A stretch of DNA of 18,503 nucleotides, from assembly GCA_001783355.1 (NCBI GenBank), contig MFMA01000039.1, positions 1 to 18,503 on the forward strand, read 5' to 3'. This DNA is from Candidatus Kaiserbacteria bacterium RIFCSPLOWO2_01_FULL_54_20. Its GTDB lineage: Bacteria > Patescibacteriota > Minisyncoccia > Phycocordibacterales > UBA2100. The number at the start of each line of letters is the position of its first letter. The first letter of the stretch is position 1. Both the position numbers and the translations under genes were made by a program. Below, piece by piece: positions 1 to 9,832 of this stretch. Below the pieces are notes generated by a model. That model had not been told where the DNA came from. It made no database searches and saw nothing but the letters and a program-made list of their open reading frames with translations.

Positions 1-3000
1 CCTGTCCAGTTTCCGGTGACGTCCGCAACGTAGTCGGTGCCGGCGACTGCGGCGGAAACTACTCCTGTCGCACTGGTCTTGAGCAGAGACGACTGAATAC
101 TTGAGACAGTCAGGTTCGTCGTACTCGCGGTTCCGAAGAAGCCGGTGCCGCTCGCGGTGAGCGCGGTCGTGGATGCGTACGGGAGTGCCGAGGCGGCGAG
201 GGTCGAGGTTGCGGTGAAGGTCGCTCCCGTGATGGTGTTGTACGAAGTGAGGTTGCCGCGGAAGAGCGAGGTGCCGAGGACTTCGAGGATGTTGCCGGTC
301 GTGGTGGTGGCGGATGCGCCGAGTACGAGGACGTTGGAAACGGTCGAGGGATAGATGACGAGCGAGTCGGACGTGGTGGCGAAGAGGCTCGAGCCGCCGC
401 CCTCGGTCGCATCCGCTCCCCACGCGGGCAAACCACCCGACACTTTCAGCACCTGACCCGCGGAGCCGATGCCGAGTTTGGAGAGAATTCCGGATGCATC
501 TGCATAGAGGACGTCACCGGTGGTGTACGAGGTAATGCCGGTACCACCGTACACCTGCGAGAGCGTTGAGCTTGCCGAAACGACTCCGTTCGCCGCTTGC
601 AGAGGGCCGGTCGGGGAGCCGGCGAGCGTCAGCGTGCCGTCGGAGCCGAACGACGATGTCGCGCTCCCGCCGAAGTATGCGGTGCCGAAGTTGGAGAAGT
701 TGGTCGTTGAGGCTCCCGCAGAGAAAAGCTGGAGCGCGGTCCAGGTGTTCGCATTTCCAAGATTGAGCGAGACCGTGCCGCTCGTCGTGATAGTGCCGCC
801 GGAGAGACCCGTACCTGCGGTGATGGAGGTGACCGTACCGCTTCCACCTGCTCCGACACAGCTGCCATCAATAGAGAAGCAGCCTCCGGTGAGATTGAGG
901 CCGTTGGCGAAGGTAGAGGTTGCGGATGTGCCGGTGATGTTGAGGTATGTAGAAGCGAGAGCGCCGGAGAAGGTGGATGTGGAGTTGGTGCCTGCGACGT
1001 TCAGGATGCCCTGGATGGTTGAGGTGCCGGTGGTGTTGCTTTGGAGGGTGGAGGTGGCTGCGGTGCCGGAGGTGTTGCCGACGTATAGTTTGTCAAAGAT
1101 GGAGAGGAGAGAGGTGGAGGCGTTGCCGAAGACGTTGAGCCCGGTGAATGTGTTGTTGTTCGCAAGGAGCGTCGAAGAGGCAGCGGTGATGGTGATGTCG
1201 GCGCTTCCGTTGAAGGAGGTGCCGTTGATGTTGCGTGCGGTCGCAAGGACGGTCGCGGCGCCGGCGGTGAGAGAGGCGGCGGTGCCGGAGATGTTGGTGC
1301 CGACCAAGGCCGAGGGTGTGCCGAGGGCGGGAGTAACGAGGGTCGGAGAGTTGGAGAACACCACGTTGCCCGTTCCAGTCTCATCCGAGAGCCACTGCGA
1401 GAAGTGCTGCGAGGTGGAGAAGAGAGAGGAGGTCGCGGTGTCGACCCAGGCGCTTCCGTCGTACAGAAGCAGGTCGCCGTATGCTGCGGCGGTGATGGTG
1501 GTGTCGGTGAGGGAGTCGAGGGTGGTGACGTTGGAGGTGCCGAGACAGGTTCCGTTCACCGAGACACATCCTCCCGTGAGATCGATGCCGTTGGCGAAGG
1601 TAGAGGTTGCGGATGTCGAAGTGATGTTCAGAGATCCAGTAGTCTGCAGACCGCCTCCCAAGGTCGATGTGCCAGTCCCCTGCACAACGAGATTGCCCGT
1701 CGTCGTCGCCCCGCCGAAAATGGTTAGGCCGGTAGTTTGTGTGCCTCCGCCAATGGTTGAAGAAGCGGTCGCAAAAATGTTGGTCAGGAAAGAAGTACCG
1801 GAGACGGAGATGGCCGTAGAGGATGCGTACGGGAGTGCCGAGGCGGCGAGGGTCGAGGTCGCGGTGAAGGTTGCGCCGGTGATGGTGTTGTACGAAGTGA
1901 GGTTGCCGCGGAAGAGCGAGGTGCCGAGGACTTCGAGGATGTTGCCGGTCGTCGTGGTGGCGGATGCGCCGAGGACGAGGACATCGGTGGTGTCGGTTGG
2001 ATATATAAAGAGGTCATCGGAAGAAGTTGCAAAAGCACCCGCTCCTCCCGAGCCCTGCGCATCCGCTCCCCATGTGGGCACGCCACCGGCGACTTTGAGC
2101 ACCTGTCCTGTCGAGCCGATGCCGAGGCGCGAGAGAATTCCGGATGCATTGACGGCCAGGATGTCACCGACGGCGTAGCTAGAGATGCCGGTGCCGCCGG
2201 AAGAGGTCGCGAGCGCTGTTGCGAGGGTGAGTACGCCCGTGGAGGAGAACGACGAGGTGGCTGTGCCGCCGAAGTACGCCGTCCCGAAGTTGGAGAAGTT
2301 GGTCGTCGAGGCTCCTGCAGAGAAAAGCTGGAACGCGGTCCAGGTGTTGGCGTCGGCGAGAACGACGCCTCCTCCGGTGATACAGGTACCGTCGACGGCG
2401 AAACAGCCGTCCTCAAGATCGATGCCGAGGGCGAAGGTGGACGTGGCAGATGTGGACGTGATGTTGAGGGCAGTTGCCTGTATACCTCCGGAGAACGTGG
2501 AAGTGCCGGTACCGGTGACGGCGAGCGATGTGGCGGAGACGCTGGTGCCGGAGATGGAGCCGCCGGTGATCGTTGAGCCGGCGAGCGTGATGTCGTCGAG
2601 ACGGTCGATGCGTGATGCGCTTGCGACCGCCGCGAAGTTGTTCGAGATCTGCGCTGTGTTGGCGGAGCTCTGCGCGGAGACTTTGAAAAGTTCCGCGGCG
2701 AGTTTGTCGTCAAATTCTTTGAGGCGTGTATTCAAATATTCTTCCGTAATACCACCGGCCGTAGAGACAACGCGCTGGATTTCGATGACACGTTCGACGG
2801 GCTCCATGTAAACACGTTCTACTATTCTTGTCGGGGTTCCGCCGGTCTGCGCAAGCGATGCGGAGCCGCCTCCAGGAGTTTGCTGTGCCACGCTGCGCGA
2901 AGCGGCGAGAAGGTCGGGAATAAGTACACGCTCGACCACTTCCGTTTTCGAACTAGACGTGGCGCCGCCCGGGAACATCGTCCCATATACAATAGAGTCG

Positions 3001-3662
3001 ACACTTCGATTGAAGGCACGGGCGAATGCCGCGAATATTTCAGAAACGGCGCCCGAAGGATCCTCTGCAACAGCCGCAAGCTGATCGCGGATCGATGCAC
3101 TGGAAATGTTACCCACTGTTTTTAAATATTCTGCATTCTGCCCATATTGCGCATCGACGAATGCGTATGTGCCGATGAGGAAAAGTACAGCAACGACTCC
3201 AGCGAGAAGTTTGTGGACCGCATCCACGAGAGGTGCCGCCTGCACCGATCCGTGTTTGGCGAGCGAGGCCGCCTGGAGCGGAATACCGGCCACTGCGCGC
3301 GCAACGCTCGTCGCAGAATCGCTTGGGATGTTGGTGACGGCAGATCTAAAGGCGTTTCGCACGGGCGCATTTTCGGGAACACGTTCATCACTGCCCAAAC
3401 GTGACTCCATGTTCTTGACGCGATATTCCAACGCTCGTATTTTCGCGAGCTCCTGACGCCGGGCCTCACGCTGCGAATTCTGCGCAAGCACGAAAGACTC
3501 GAGGGCGGACTGATCCACATACCATTGCTTGCCTATTTTTCTTCCGAGGATTTTTTCTTGCTTACAAAGATGCGCAATATAGTCACGAGTGACGGCCGCT
3601 TGCGACGCCGCATCGCTTGCAGATATGTACTTAGCGCCGTCAAAAAAAATTACATCACTCAT
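1..3662 (-). CDS. Giant membrane-anchored beta-strand-repeat surface protein with N-terminal HTH domain (partial, C-terminus outside window)
   Basis: The minus-strand frame starting at ATG 3662 (MSDVIFFDG...) stays open to the window edge, giving at least 1220 codons. Residues 5-55 form a helix-turn-helix/excisionase-like module (DG-KYISA...DYIAHLC...G-QWYV) that also occurs twice in the next gene upstream. Residues 60-90 are charged and probably helical, and residues 151-169 are a single membrane helix (LLAGVVAVLFLIGTYAF). From about residue 360 the protein is Thr/Ser/Gly/Ala-rich, with recurring blocks such as TSTFSGG, LNITSTSATSTF and GIGS-GQVLKV-GG-P-WGADA, like beta-strand-repeat or tail-fibre-like proteins of Patescibacteria. 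Topology suggests a cytoplasmic N-terminus and a large exported repeat region, possibly an adhesin; that function is inferred. No signal peptide is visible. The longest open frame on the opposite strand here is a low-complexity shadow of the repeats. Confidence 0.88.
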   Translation of the reverse strand, partial: MSDVIFFDGAKYISASDAASQAAVTRDYIAHLCKQEKILGRKIGKQWYVDQSALESFVLAQNSQREARRQELAKIRALEYRVKNMESRLGSDERVPENAPVRNAFRSAVTNIPSDSATSVARAVAGIPLQAASLAKHGSVQAAPLVDAVHKLLAGVVAVLFLIGTYAFVDAQYGQNAEYLKTVGNISSASIRDQLAAVAEDPSGAVSEIFAAFARAFNRSVDSIVYGTMFPGGATSSSKTEVVERVLIPDLLAASRSVAQQTPGGGSASLAQTGGTPTRIVERVYMEPVERVIEIQRVVSTAGGITEEYLNTRLKEFDDKLAAELFKVSAQSSANTAQISNNFAAVASASRIDRLDDITLAGSTITGGSISGTSVSATSLAVTGTGTSTFSGGIQATALNITSTSATSTFALGIDLEDGCFAVDGTCITGGGVVLADANTWTAFQLFSAGASTTNFSNFGTAYFGGTATSSFSSTGVLTLATALATSSGGTGISSYAVGDILAVNASGILSRLGIGSTGQVLKVAGGVPTWGADAQGSGGAGAFATSSDDLFIYPTDTTDVLVLGASATTTTGNILEVLGTSLFRGNLTSYNTITGATFTATSTLAASALPYASSTAISVSGTSFLTNIFATASSTIGGGTQTTGLTIFGGATTTGNLVVQGTGTSTLGGGLQTTGSLNITSTSATSTFANGIDLTGGCVSVNGTCLGTSNVTTLDSLTDTTITAAAYGDLLLYDGSAWVDTATSSLFSTSQHFSQWLSDETGTGNVVFSNSPTLVTPALGTPSALVGTNISGTAASLTAGAATVLATARNINGTSFNGSADITITAASSTLLANNNTFTGLNVFGNASTSLLSIFDKLYVGNTSGTAATSTLQSNTTGTSTIQGILNVAGTNSTSTFSGALASTYLNITGTSATSTFANGLNLTGGCFSIDGSCVGAGGSGTVTSITAGTGLSGGTITTSGTVSLNLGNANTWTALQLFSAGASTTNFSNFGTAYFGGSATSSFGSDGTLTLAGSPTGPLQAANGVVSASSTLSQVYGGTGITSYTTGDVLYADASGILSKLGIGSAGQVLKVSGGLPAWGADATEGGGSSLFATTSDSLVIYPSTVSNVLVLGASATTTTGNILEVLGTSLFRGNLTSYNTITGATFTATSTLAASALPYASTTALTASGTGFFGTASTTNLTVSSIQSSLLKTSATGVVSAAVAGTDYVADVTGNWT
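171..331 (-). repeat. Intragenic long-period repeat, copy 1
   Basis: This 160-bp stretch of the giant repeat protein gene is nearly identical to 1821-1981. The offset is exactly 1650 bp (550 codons), and only a few substitutions are visible, mostly synonymous. The following block (about 449-500) also repeats at the same offset (2099-2150). Confidence 0.85.
1821..1981 (-). repeat. Intragenic long-period repeat, copy 2
   Basis: This is the partner of 171-331, in the same reading frame. Both encode the segment containing ASALPYASSTA (ASALPYASTTA in copy 1) and EVLGTSLFRGNL. Nearby blocks, such as the one containing AGASTTNFSNFGTAYFGG, recur at about 1600 bp, so the super-repeat has small internal length changes. 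Confidence 0.85.
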
Positions 3663-3955
3663 TTTTTTGTATTTGCGGACTCGACTTACCTATATAGTAC
3701 TAGACATCTCGGACATCCTGTTCATATCGTGTGCAAAATACTGTGGATAACACGAAAGGCTCGCGTCGCGGCCGGTGGGCCACCGTCCAGGAGGCGTGCC
3801 TTTTCATCGTCCTATGATCACCCGATGATCATCCGGCAAACTGGACCTATATATCGCGATTGATTCGCGGTAGCCCGATGTCAGCTACGTAAACAGTGAG
3901 AGAATCAAGATTTTCTTTGGTCAGTCAAGAGCATCTCGGCCATCCGAGATACGAT
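3663..3955. other. Intergenic region between the two HTH-membrane genes
   Basis: No credible gene is visible in these 293 bp. The short plus-strand open frame crossing it is mainly the antisense of the neighbouring gene's 5' end. It holds a perfect DnaA-box-like TGTGGATAA at 3742-3750, a 6+1+6 palindrome CGGTGGGCCACCG at 3773-3785, two ATGATCA palindromes 11 bp apart at 3814-3832, and a CATCTCGG motif at 3705-3712. On the minus strand an AT-rich TACTATATAG lies about 35-45 bases before the giant gene's ATG and could be a -10 element, but no matching -35 is evident. Confidence 0.55.
3933..3950 (-). terminator. Short perfect stem-loop after the HTH-membrane gene
   Basis: ATCTCGG and CCGAGAT form a perfect 7-bp stem with a 4-base loop, six bases beyond the stop codon of the upstream HTH-membrane gene. 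No T-tract follows in the direction of transcription, so it is a weak terminator candidate. It could equally be a 3' stabilising hairpin or a protein site, since ATCTCGG recurs in both flanking intergenic regions. Confidence 0.35.
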
Positions 3956-4942
3956 TTATAGACTAAAATCTTTCGCTCTTTTGAAAACAAGCTCTGTGGT
4001 GATCAATCTCTCAAGAACATCGCCGATCTTTGTAAGCGTCGCGAAAGCGCTGTCCACAAGCCCCGAGGCGGCTGTATTTGAGAGTGGATTGAGCCTTGTA
4101 TAGACGGCCCCGGCCCCCTGCCACGTGTAGCCGACCGTAAGAACGATAACAATGGTGGCAACTGCCGCGACCGGCAACAACAGTTGTGTCATATTCCTCC
4201 CGTTTCTCGTCGATGCGTGCCTTAACCGTGTATCTTGCGACAGAATTCTCGCATTCCCGGACGTATTCGATGAACCACCGCGTAATACACGTATGTGAAC
4301 GGTATTCGGGACTGACGGATCGATCTTTGAACTCAGGACGTCCTCGTCTTCTGATATCCCCTGTCTTTGGGCGAGCTGTGGTAGAAGATCGCCGTCATCG
4401 TTTGTGTATGTCAGATACGGACCCGCCCCGTTATAGTTACGATTTGCTAGCGATCCCGGATTGGCGGCATTGTCCGCAGTGGAGTGATACAGGCCAACAG
4501 CCTCAGACTGTACGGCAGCAAGAAGTGTATCCTTTTCCTTCTTATGCGCCAAAATCCCAGCGCGTTCCACATACCATCGGCTCCCGACTTGCCTCGAAAG
4601 TACCTTACCCTCTCGCGCCAATTGCCCCACATAATCCTGGTGGTAACCGGTTATCTCGGCTGCACGAGCTGCAGAAATATAATCCTTCCCGTCGAACGCA
4701 ACCAGAGAATCTGTCTCCGTGCTCGGTGCCTTGCGAGGAGCGACCGGAACGTACGAGTCCGCCTTCTGCTTATATTGATATAGCGAATTTAGGGTCAAAT
4801 ACCACAAGCCACCGATCCTTTGCGCCTGAATAAGGCCTGCACGGCACAGTTGGCCAATATAGTCCTGCGCATAACCGCTCATGTGCGCCGCCCGCTTTGA
4901 CGATACGTAAGATACGCCATCAATTTCGATCTCTTGAGCCAT
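3956..4942 (-). CDS. Membrane protein with two tandem N-terminal HTH modules
   Basis: A 328-aa protein from ATG 4942 (MAQEIEIDG). An upstream start at 5011 would add 23 residues rich in Tyr/Cys that precede the conserved module, so the internal ATG is preferred. Residues 4-55 and about 80-130 are two copies of one module (DG--Y-S---AA---GY--DY-GQL-R-G-----R-G--WY), the same as the single module in the giant repeat protein downstream. A low-complexity linker follows, then one membrane helix at about residues 253-276 (LLLPVAAVATIVIVLTVGYTW) and a 50-residue tail ending in RAKDFSL. The modules resemble MerR/excisionase-type DNA-binding folds, but DNA binding is not shown. Membrane-tethered regulator or structural partner of the giant protein are both possible. 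Confidence 0.85.
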   Translation of the reverse strand: MAQEIEIDGVSYVSSKRAAHMSGYAQDYIGQLCRAGLIQAQRIGGLWYLTLNSLYQYKQKADSYVPVAPRKAPSTETDSLVAFDGKDYISAARAAEITGYHQDYVGQLAREGKVLSRQVGSRWYVERAGILAHKKEKDTLLAAVQSEAVGLYHSTADNAANPGSLANRNYNGAGPYLTYTNDDGDLLPQLAQRQGISEDEDVLSSKIDPSVPNTVHIRVLRGGSSNTSGNARILSQDTRLRHASTRNGRNMTQLLLPVAAVATIVIVLTVGYTWQGAGAVYTRLNPLSNTAASGLVDSAFATLTKIGDVLERLITTELVFKRAKDFSL

Positions 4943-5034
4943 GACCACCAGTATACACCCAGACTCGGCCGTATAGCAGATTTTTTGATATATCGGTGGA
5001 TATCTCGGCACCTATATTCGTCTCGGAATATCGT

Positions 5035-6516
5035 CTACGATTTCTCGGGCCTGATCTTGTTATCGAGCAGCTGTCGCAATTTAATAGGGTCAGCCGCGCC
5101 GCGCAGCTCTTTCATGGCAAGACCGACTAGAAATTCCAAAGCGGCAGCCTTGCCCGACTTATAGTCGGCCACTGCAGAAGAATTTCCCTTGAGGATCTTA
5201 TCTATCGTTGCGGTTAGAGAGTTGTTATCCTCGTTGAGCAAAAGAGAATTGCTTTCGGCGTACACAACAGGATCCCCGGCACCCTTTGTACAGGCGAGCA
5301 GGATGTTTTTCGCGCTCCGCGACTGTATCTTGCCCTCAAGCTGCAAATCAATAATTTTCTTGAAATTACGTGCCGATATCGGAATCTCGGATTGATAATC
5401 CGCATCTCGCTGCTCGGTGTCTCGGACCAAAGGCTGCTTATCAGCCTTGTAACGAATAAGATTGACCAGGTCGTTGGCAATATAGTTTGAGGCGAGCAAA
5501 ATCCCTTTGGAATCCCCACTTCCTAATAAGGCGGTCACCTCATCAAAAAAGGCTCCCAATTTGCGCTCCCGCACGTAAAGCCCCGCGTCCTCGCTCTTAA
5601 TGCCAAGGGAGAGGTAGCGTTGTCGCCGCTGTGAGGGCATCTCCGGTATCTCGGAGACGAGTTTTTCTTTGCCGAATTCAGCGATCTCGGAGAGCAACAA
5701 ACTCGGCAAGTCTGGGTCCGGGAAGTATCGGTAGTCCGCACTTCCCTCTTTTATACGCTGTGGGAATGTCGCCTGTTTTCCCTCATCCCATCCAAGTGTT
5801 TGCTGGACAACTTCTTCCCCGCGTTCCAAAAGTTTCGTCTGGCGTTTTATTTCATGCGCGACAGCGCGCTCCATCGCGCGGAACGAGTTGAGATTTTTTA
5901 TTTCTACTTTGGTACCGAGCACACCGCCTTTTCCCACGGAAATATTCGCTTCCACGCGCATCTCACCCTTTTCCATATTCGCGTCGCTTGCTCCGAGGTA
6001 CCTAAGAAGCAACTGAAGCTCGCGCGCAAAATCTCCCGCCTCCTCAACGGAGTGAATAACCGGCTCGGTGACCAGCTCCATGAGTGGTACGCCGGAGCGA
6101 TTGAAATCTATAGTGGTGGCATTGGTACTTTCATTATGCATGGAGCTGGCTGTGTCTTCTTCGAGATGAATGCGTGTCAGGGCCACGCCCCCCAGCTCTC
6201 CCCCGCTGACAAGCGGGTACTCATACTGACTAAGCTGGTACCCCTTTGGCAGGTCGGGATAAAAATAGTTTTTCCTGTCGAACTCCGTGTAGTCGGCAAG
6301 CTTTCCACCGACAGCGAGACCCACTTTTAGAACATGCTTCACGGCCTCGCGATTGATGACCGGCAGTGTACCGGGATGCGCCAGGCACACGGGGCACACG
6401 TTCACATTTGGACGGGTCTCATCAGGGTCGTTCTTCGAACCGCAGAACATCTTGGTCCGCGTCTTCAACTCCGCATGTATTTCGAGCCCAATAGTCGGTA
6501 CGTACTCGGTGGTCAC
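5035..6516 (-). CDS. gatB: Aspartyl/glutamyl-tRNA(Asn/Gln) amidotransferase subunit B
   Basis: A 493-aa protein of normal GatB length. It works with GatA and GatC to turn mischarged Glu-tRNA(Gln) and/or Asp-tRNA(Asn) into the amide form. Hallmarks are IGLEIHAEL at the N-terminus, a CPVCLAHPGTLPVIN segment, KFDRKNYFYPD-like FDRKNYFYPDLPKGYQLSQY, IHLEEDTA, DFNRSGVPLMELVTEP and GEMRVEANISV. The C-terminal third is the tRNA-binding YqeY-like helical domain ending with AADPIKLRQLLDNKIRP. The start is GTG at 6516; the protein begins directly with the family N-terminus (TTEYVPTIGLE), so this start is well placed although the ribosome site is weak. It lies 15 bases after secA, so the two are probably co-transcribed. 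gatA and gatC are not in the window. Confidence 0.97.
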   Translation of the reverse strand: MTTEYVPTIGLEIHAELKTRTKMFCGSKNDPDETRPNVNVCPVCLAHPGTLPVINREAVKHVLKVGLAVGGKLADYTEFDRKNYFYPDLPKGYQLSQYEYPLVSGGELGGVALTRIHLEEDTASSMHNESTNATTIDFNRSGVPLMELVTEPVIHSVEEAGDFARELQLLLRYLGASDANMEKGEMRVEANISVGKGGVLGTKVEIKNLNSFRAMERAVAHEIKRQTKLLERGEEVVQQTLGWDEGKQATFPQRIKEGSADYRYFPDPDLPSLLLSEIAEFGKEKLVSEIPEMPSQRRQRYLSLGIKSEDAGLYVRERKLGAFFDEVTALLGSGDSKGILLASNYIANDLVNLIRYKADKQPLVRDTEQRDADYQSEIPISARNFKKIIDLQLEGKIQSRSAKNILLACTKGAGDPVVYAESNSLLLNEDNNSLTATIDKILKGNSSAVADYKSGKAAALEFLVGLAMKELRGAADPIKLRQLLDNKIRPEKS

Positions 6517-6531
6517 GTGAACTATAGTACC

Positions 6532-9099
<2,568 letters not shown>

Positions 9100-9144
9100 G
9101 TAGCAGCCATCCTATCACTATTGCCGCCCCCGAGCACCTATACC

Positions 9145-9179
9145 AAAAACCATCCCTCCAAGAAGGAGGGATGGTTTTT
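9145..9179 (-). terminator. Strong intrinsic terminator upstream of secA
   Basis: AAAAACCATCCCTCC (9145-9159) pairs perfectly with GGAGGGATGGTTTTT (9165-9179) around a 5-base loop. The A/T flanks give a U-tract in either direction, so it can act bidirectionally. It would end the transcript of the mini-ORF before secA. Confidence 0.88.
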
Positions 9180-9195
9180 CTCTACTAGTAGAGAA
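9178..9195. promoter_or_regulatory. 18-bp perfect palindrome TTCTCTACTAGTAGAGAA
   Basis: A perfect, loop-free 18-bp palindrome overlaps the outer edge of the terminator, 8 bases after the mini-ORF stop codon. It could be an operator for a dimeric repressor, an RNase processing hairpin or an extension of the terminator structure. No regulator can be assigned. Confidence 0.5.
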
Positions 9196-9203
9196 GAAAG
9201 CGA

Positions 9204-9245
9204 CTAGAGGCGCTTCTTCTTTTTTGCCTTCTTTTTCTTTGCCAT
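9204..9245 (-). CDS. 13-residue lysine-rich mini-ORF (MAKKKKAKKKKRL), possible leader peptide upstream of secA
   Basis: ATG at 9245 to TAG at 9204 encodes 13 residues, eight of them Lys plus one Arg, in a clean unit: AT-rich upstream sequence (TATTTATATAAACAT before GGC), the mini-ORF, an 18-bp palindrome and a strong terminator. No clear ribosome-binding site is seen; the AT-rich box lies so close to the ATG that a leaderless message is possible. The unit precedes secA on the same strand by about 100 bases. It may be a real tiny basic protein, a leader peptide controlling secA, or chance. Function is unknown. Confidence 0.4.
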   Translation of the reverse strand: MAKKKKAKKKKRL

Positions 9246-9337
9246 ATGTTTATATAAATAGTGAGTTCTAATTTCGACCCGCACTTCTGCCGTTGCTACG
9301 GCGAAGATGCGTTTACTTTTTCATTATTGCACTCATG

Positions 9338-9376
9338 TGCGGATACAAACGTTTTTTGCACTCCACGTGTGGATAA
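9338..9376 (+). promoter_or_regulatory. Pair of DnaA-box-like sites
   Basis: A perfect TGTGGATAA (9368-9376) and a 7-of-9 match TGCGGATAC (9338-9346) lie 30 bp apart in the same orientation, within similar sequences (GCACTCATGTGCGGATA and GCACTCCACGTGTGGATA). The following 50 bases are very A/T-rich. They could be DnaA sites near an origin or binding sites in the mini-ORF promoter region. No dnaA or dnaN gene is in the window. Confidence 0.4.
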
Positions 9377-9433
9377 CTTTAGAGAAAGTAAAATGTAAAA
9401 AATATTCAAAATAAAAAATCCTAGAAGAGAAAA

Positions 9434-9509
9434 TGCGCAAAGCGGAGGACGGGTGCGAGCTCCAAAGTAGAAAGTCTAATGTGAGTGCCGCCGCCCTCCG
9501 CTCTGCGCA
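9434..9509. repeat. 19-bp imperfect inverted repeat
   Basis: The arms 9434-9452 (TGCGCAAAGCGGAGGACGG) and 9491-9509 are inverted and match at 17 of 19 positions, enclosing 38 bases. The right arm merges with the start of the 105-bp dispersed repeat, so this may be part of a larger inserted element. Confidence 0.7.
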
Positions 9510-9603
9510 CATTCGCGTTGCTATGCTCAGTACTTCCTACATTCAGCCTGCTGGCTTCAGCACTTCCTCGCTCGACGCTCGGTCGTCGCTCAACGCTCGG
9601 TCG
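9499..9603. repeat. 105-bp dispersed repeat, noncoding copy
   Basis: This copy matches 11005-11110 in direct orientation, with identical runs such as CTCAGTACTTCCTACATT and GGTCGTCGCTC. It contains two 30-bp-like units (each with CAG(T/C)ACTTCCT) and two 18-bp units ending CTCGGTCG. In the minus frame it would read RPSVERRPSVERGSAEASRL..., the same peptide as in the ligase, but no genuine gene surrounds it here. Confidence 0.88.
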
Positions 9604-9635
9604 CACTCCACACATAATACCGCAAAAAACGCAAA

Positions 9636-9652
9636 TCCCGCCGAAGGCGGGA
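9636..9652. repeat. Small perfect hairpin TCCCGCC-GAA-GGCGGGA
   Basis: A 7-bp GC-rich stem with a GAA loop lies just past the 105-bp repeat. Neither flank is T-rich enough for a typical intrinsic terminator, so a small repeat or RNA hairpin is more likely. Confidence 0.6.
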
Positions 9653-9680
9653 CCTGCGCGACTTTCTTGAAGGGCCACAC

Positions 9681-9702
9681 ATTGTGGCACTCACGCCACA
9701 AT
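9681..9702. repeat. Small perfect hairpin ATTGTGGC-GCCACAAT
   Basis: An 8-bp perfect stem with a 6-base loop (ACTCAC), followed on the plus side by AATAACAG. Role unknown; it is one of several independent stem-loops in this gap. Confidence 0.6.
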
Positions 9703-9832
9703 AATAACAGCAACCCCCACAAAAACAATATCCTGTATTTCTAAACTCCAGCGAGCGGGCAGTGCCTTCCGAGAGTCTTCGCGCAGGGCGGCGGCCCGCG
9801 CTATTCATTCCTTTCCAACTTAAGCGAGCTGG

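Noticed and set aside
520..2178. 552-codon plus-strand open frame (and 2185-2811 after it)
   Set aside because: It is the antisense of the Thr/Ser/Gly-rich repeats of the giant minus-strand gene; its Val/Pro/Glu/Ala-rich text has no domain features, while the minus frame gives a continuous, recognisable repeat protein.
3525..3863. 112-codon plus-strand open frame spanning the intergenic region
   Set aside because: Half of it is antisense to the 5' end of the giant gene and the rest shows no conserved features or ribosome-binding site.
9289..9302. GCCGT-TGCT-ACGGC hairpin as a terminator or riboswitch
   Set aside because: Only a 5-bp stem with no U-tract or conserved context; too small to call.
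9421..9690. 89-codon minus-strand open frame containing RPSVERRPSVER
   Set aside because: It is made entirely of the dispersed repeat and small hairpins and lacks a clear start context; the peptide similarity to the ligase loop comes from the shared DNA repeat.
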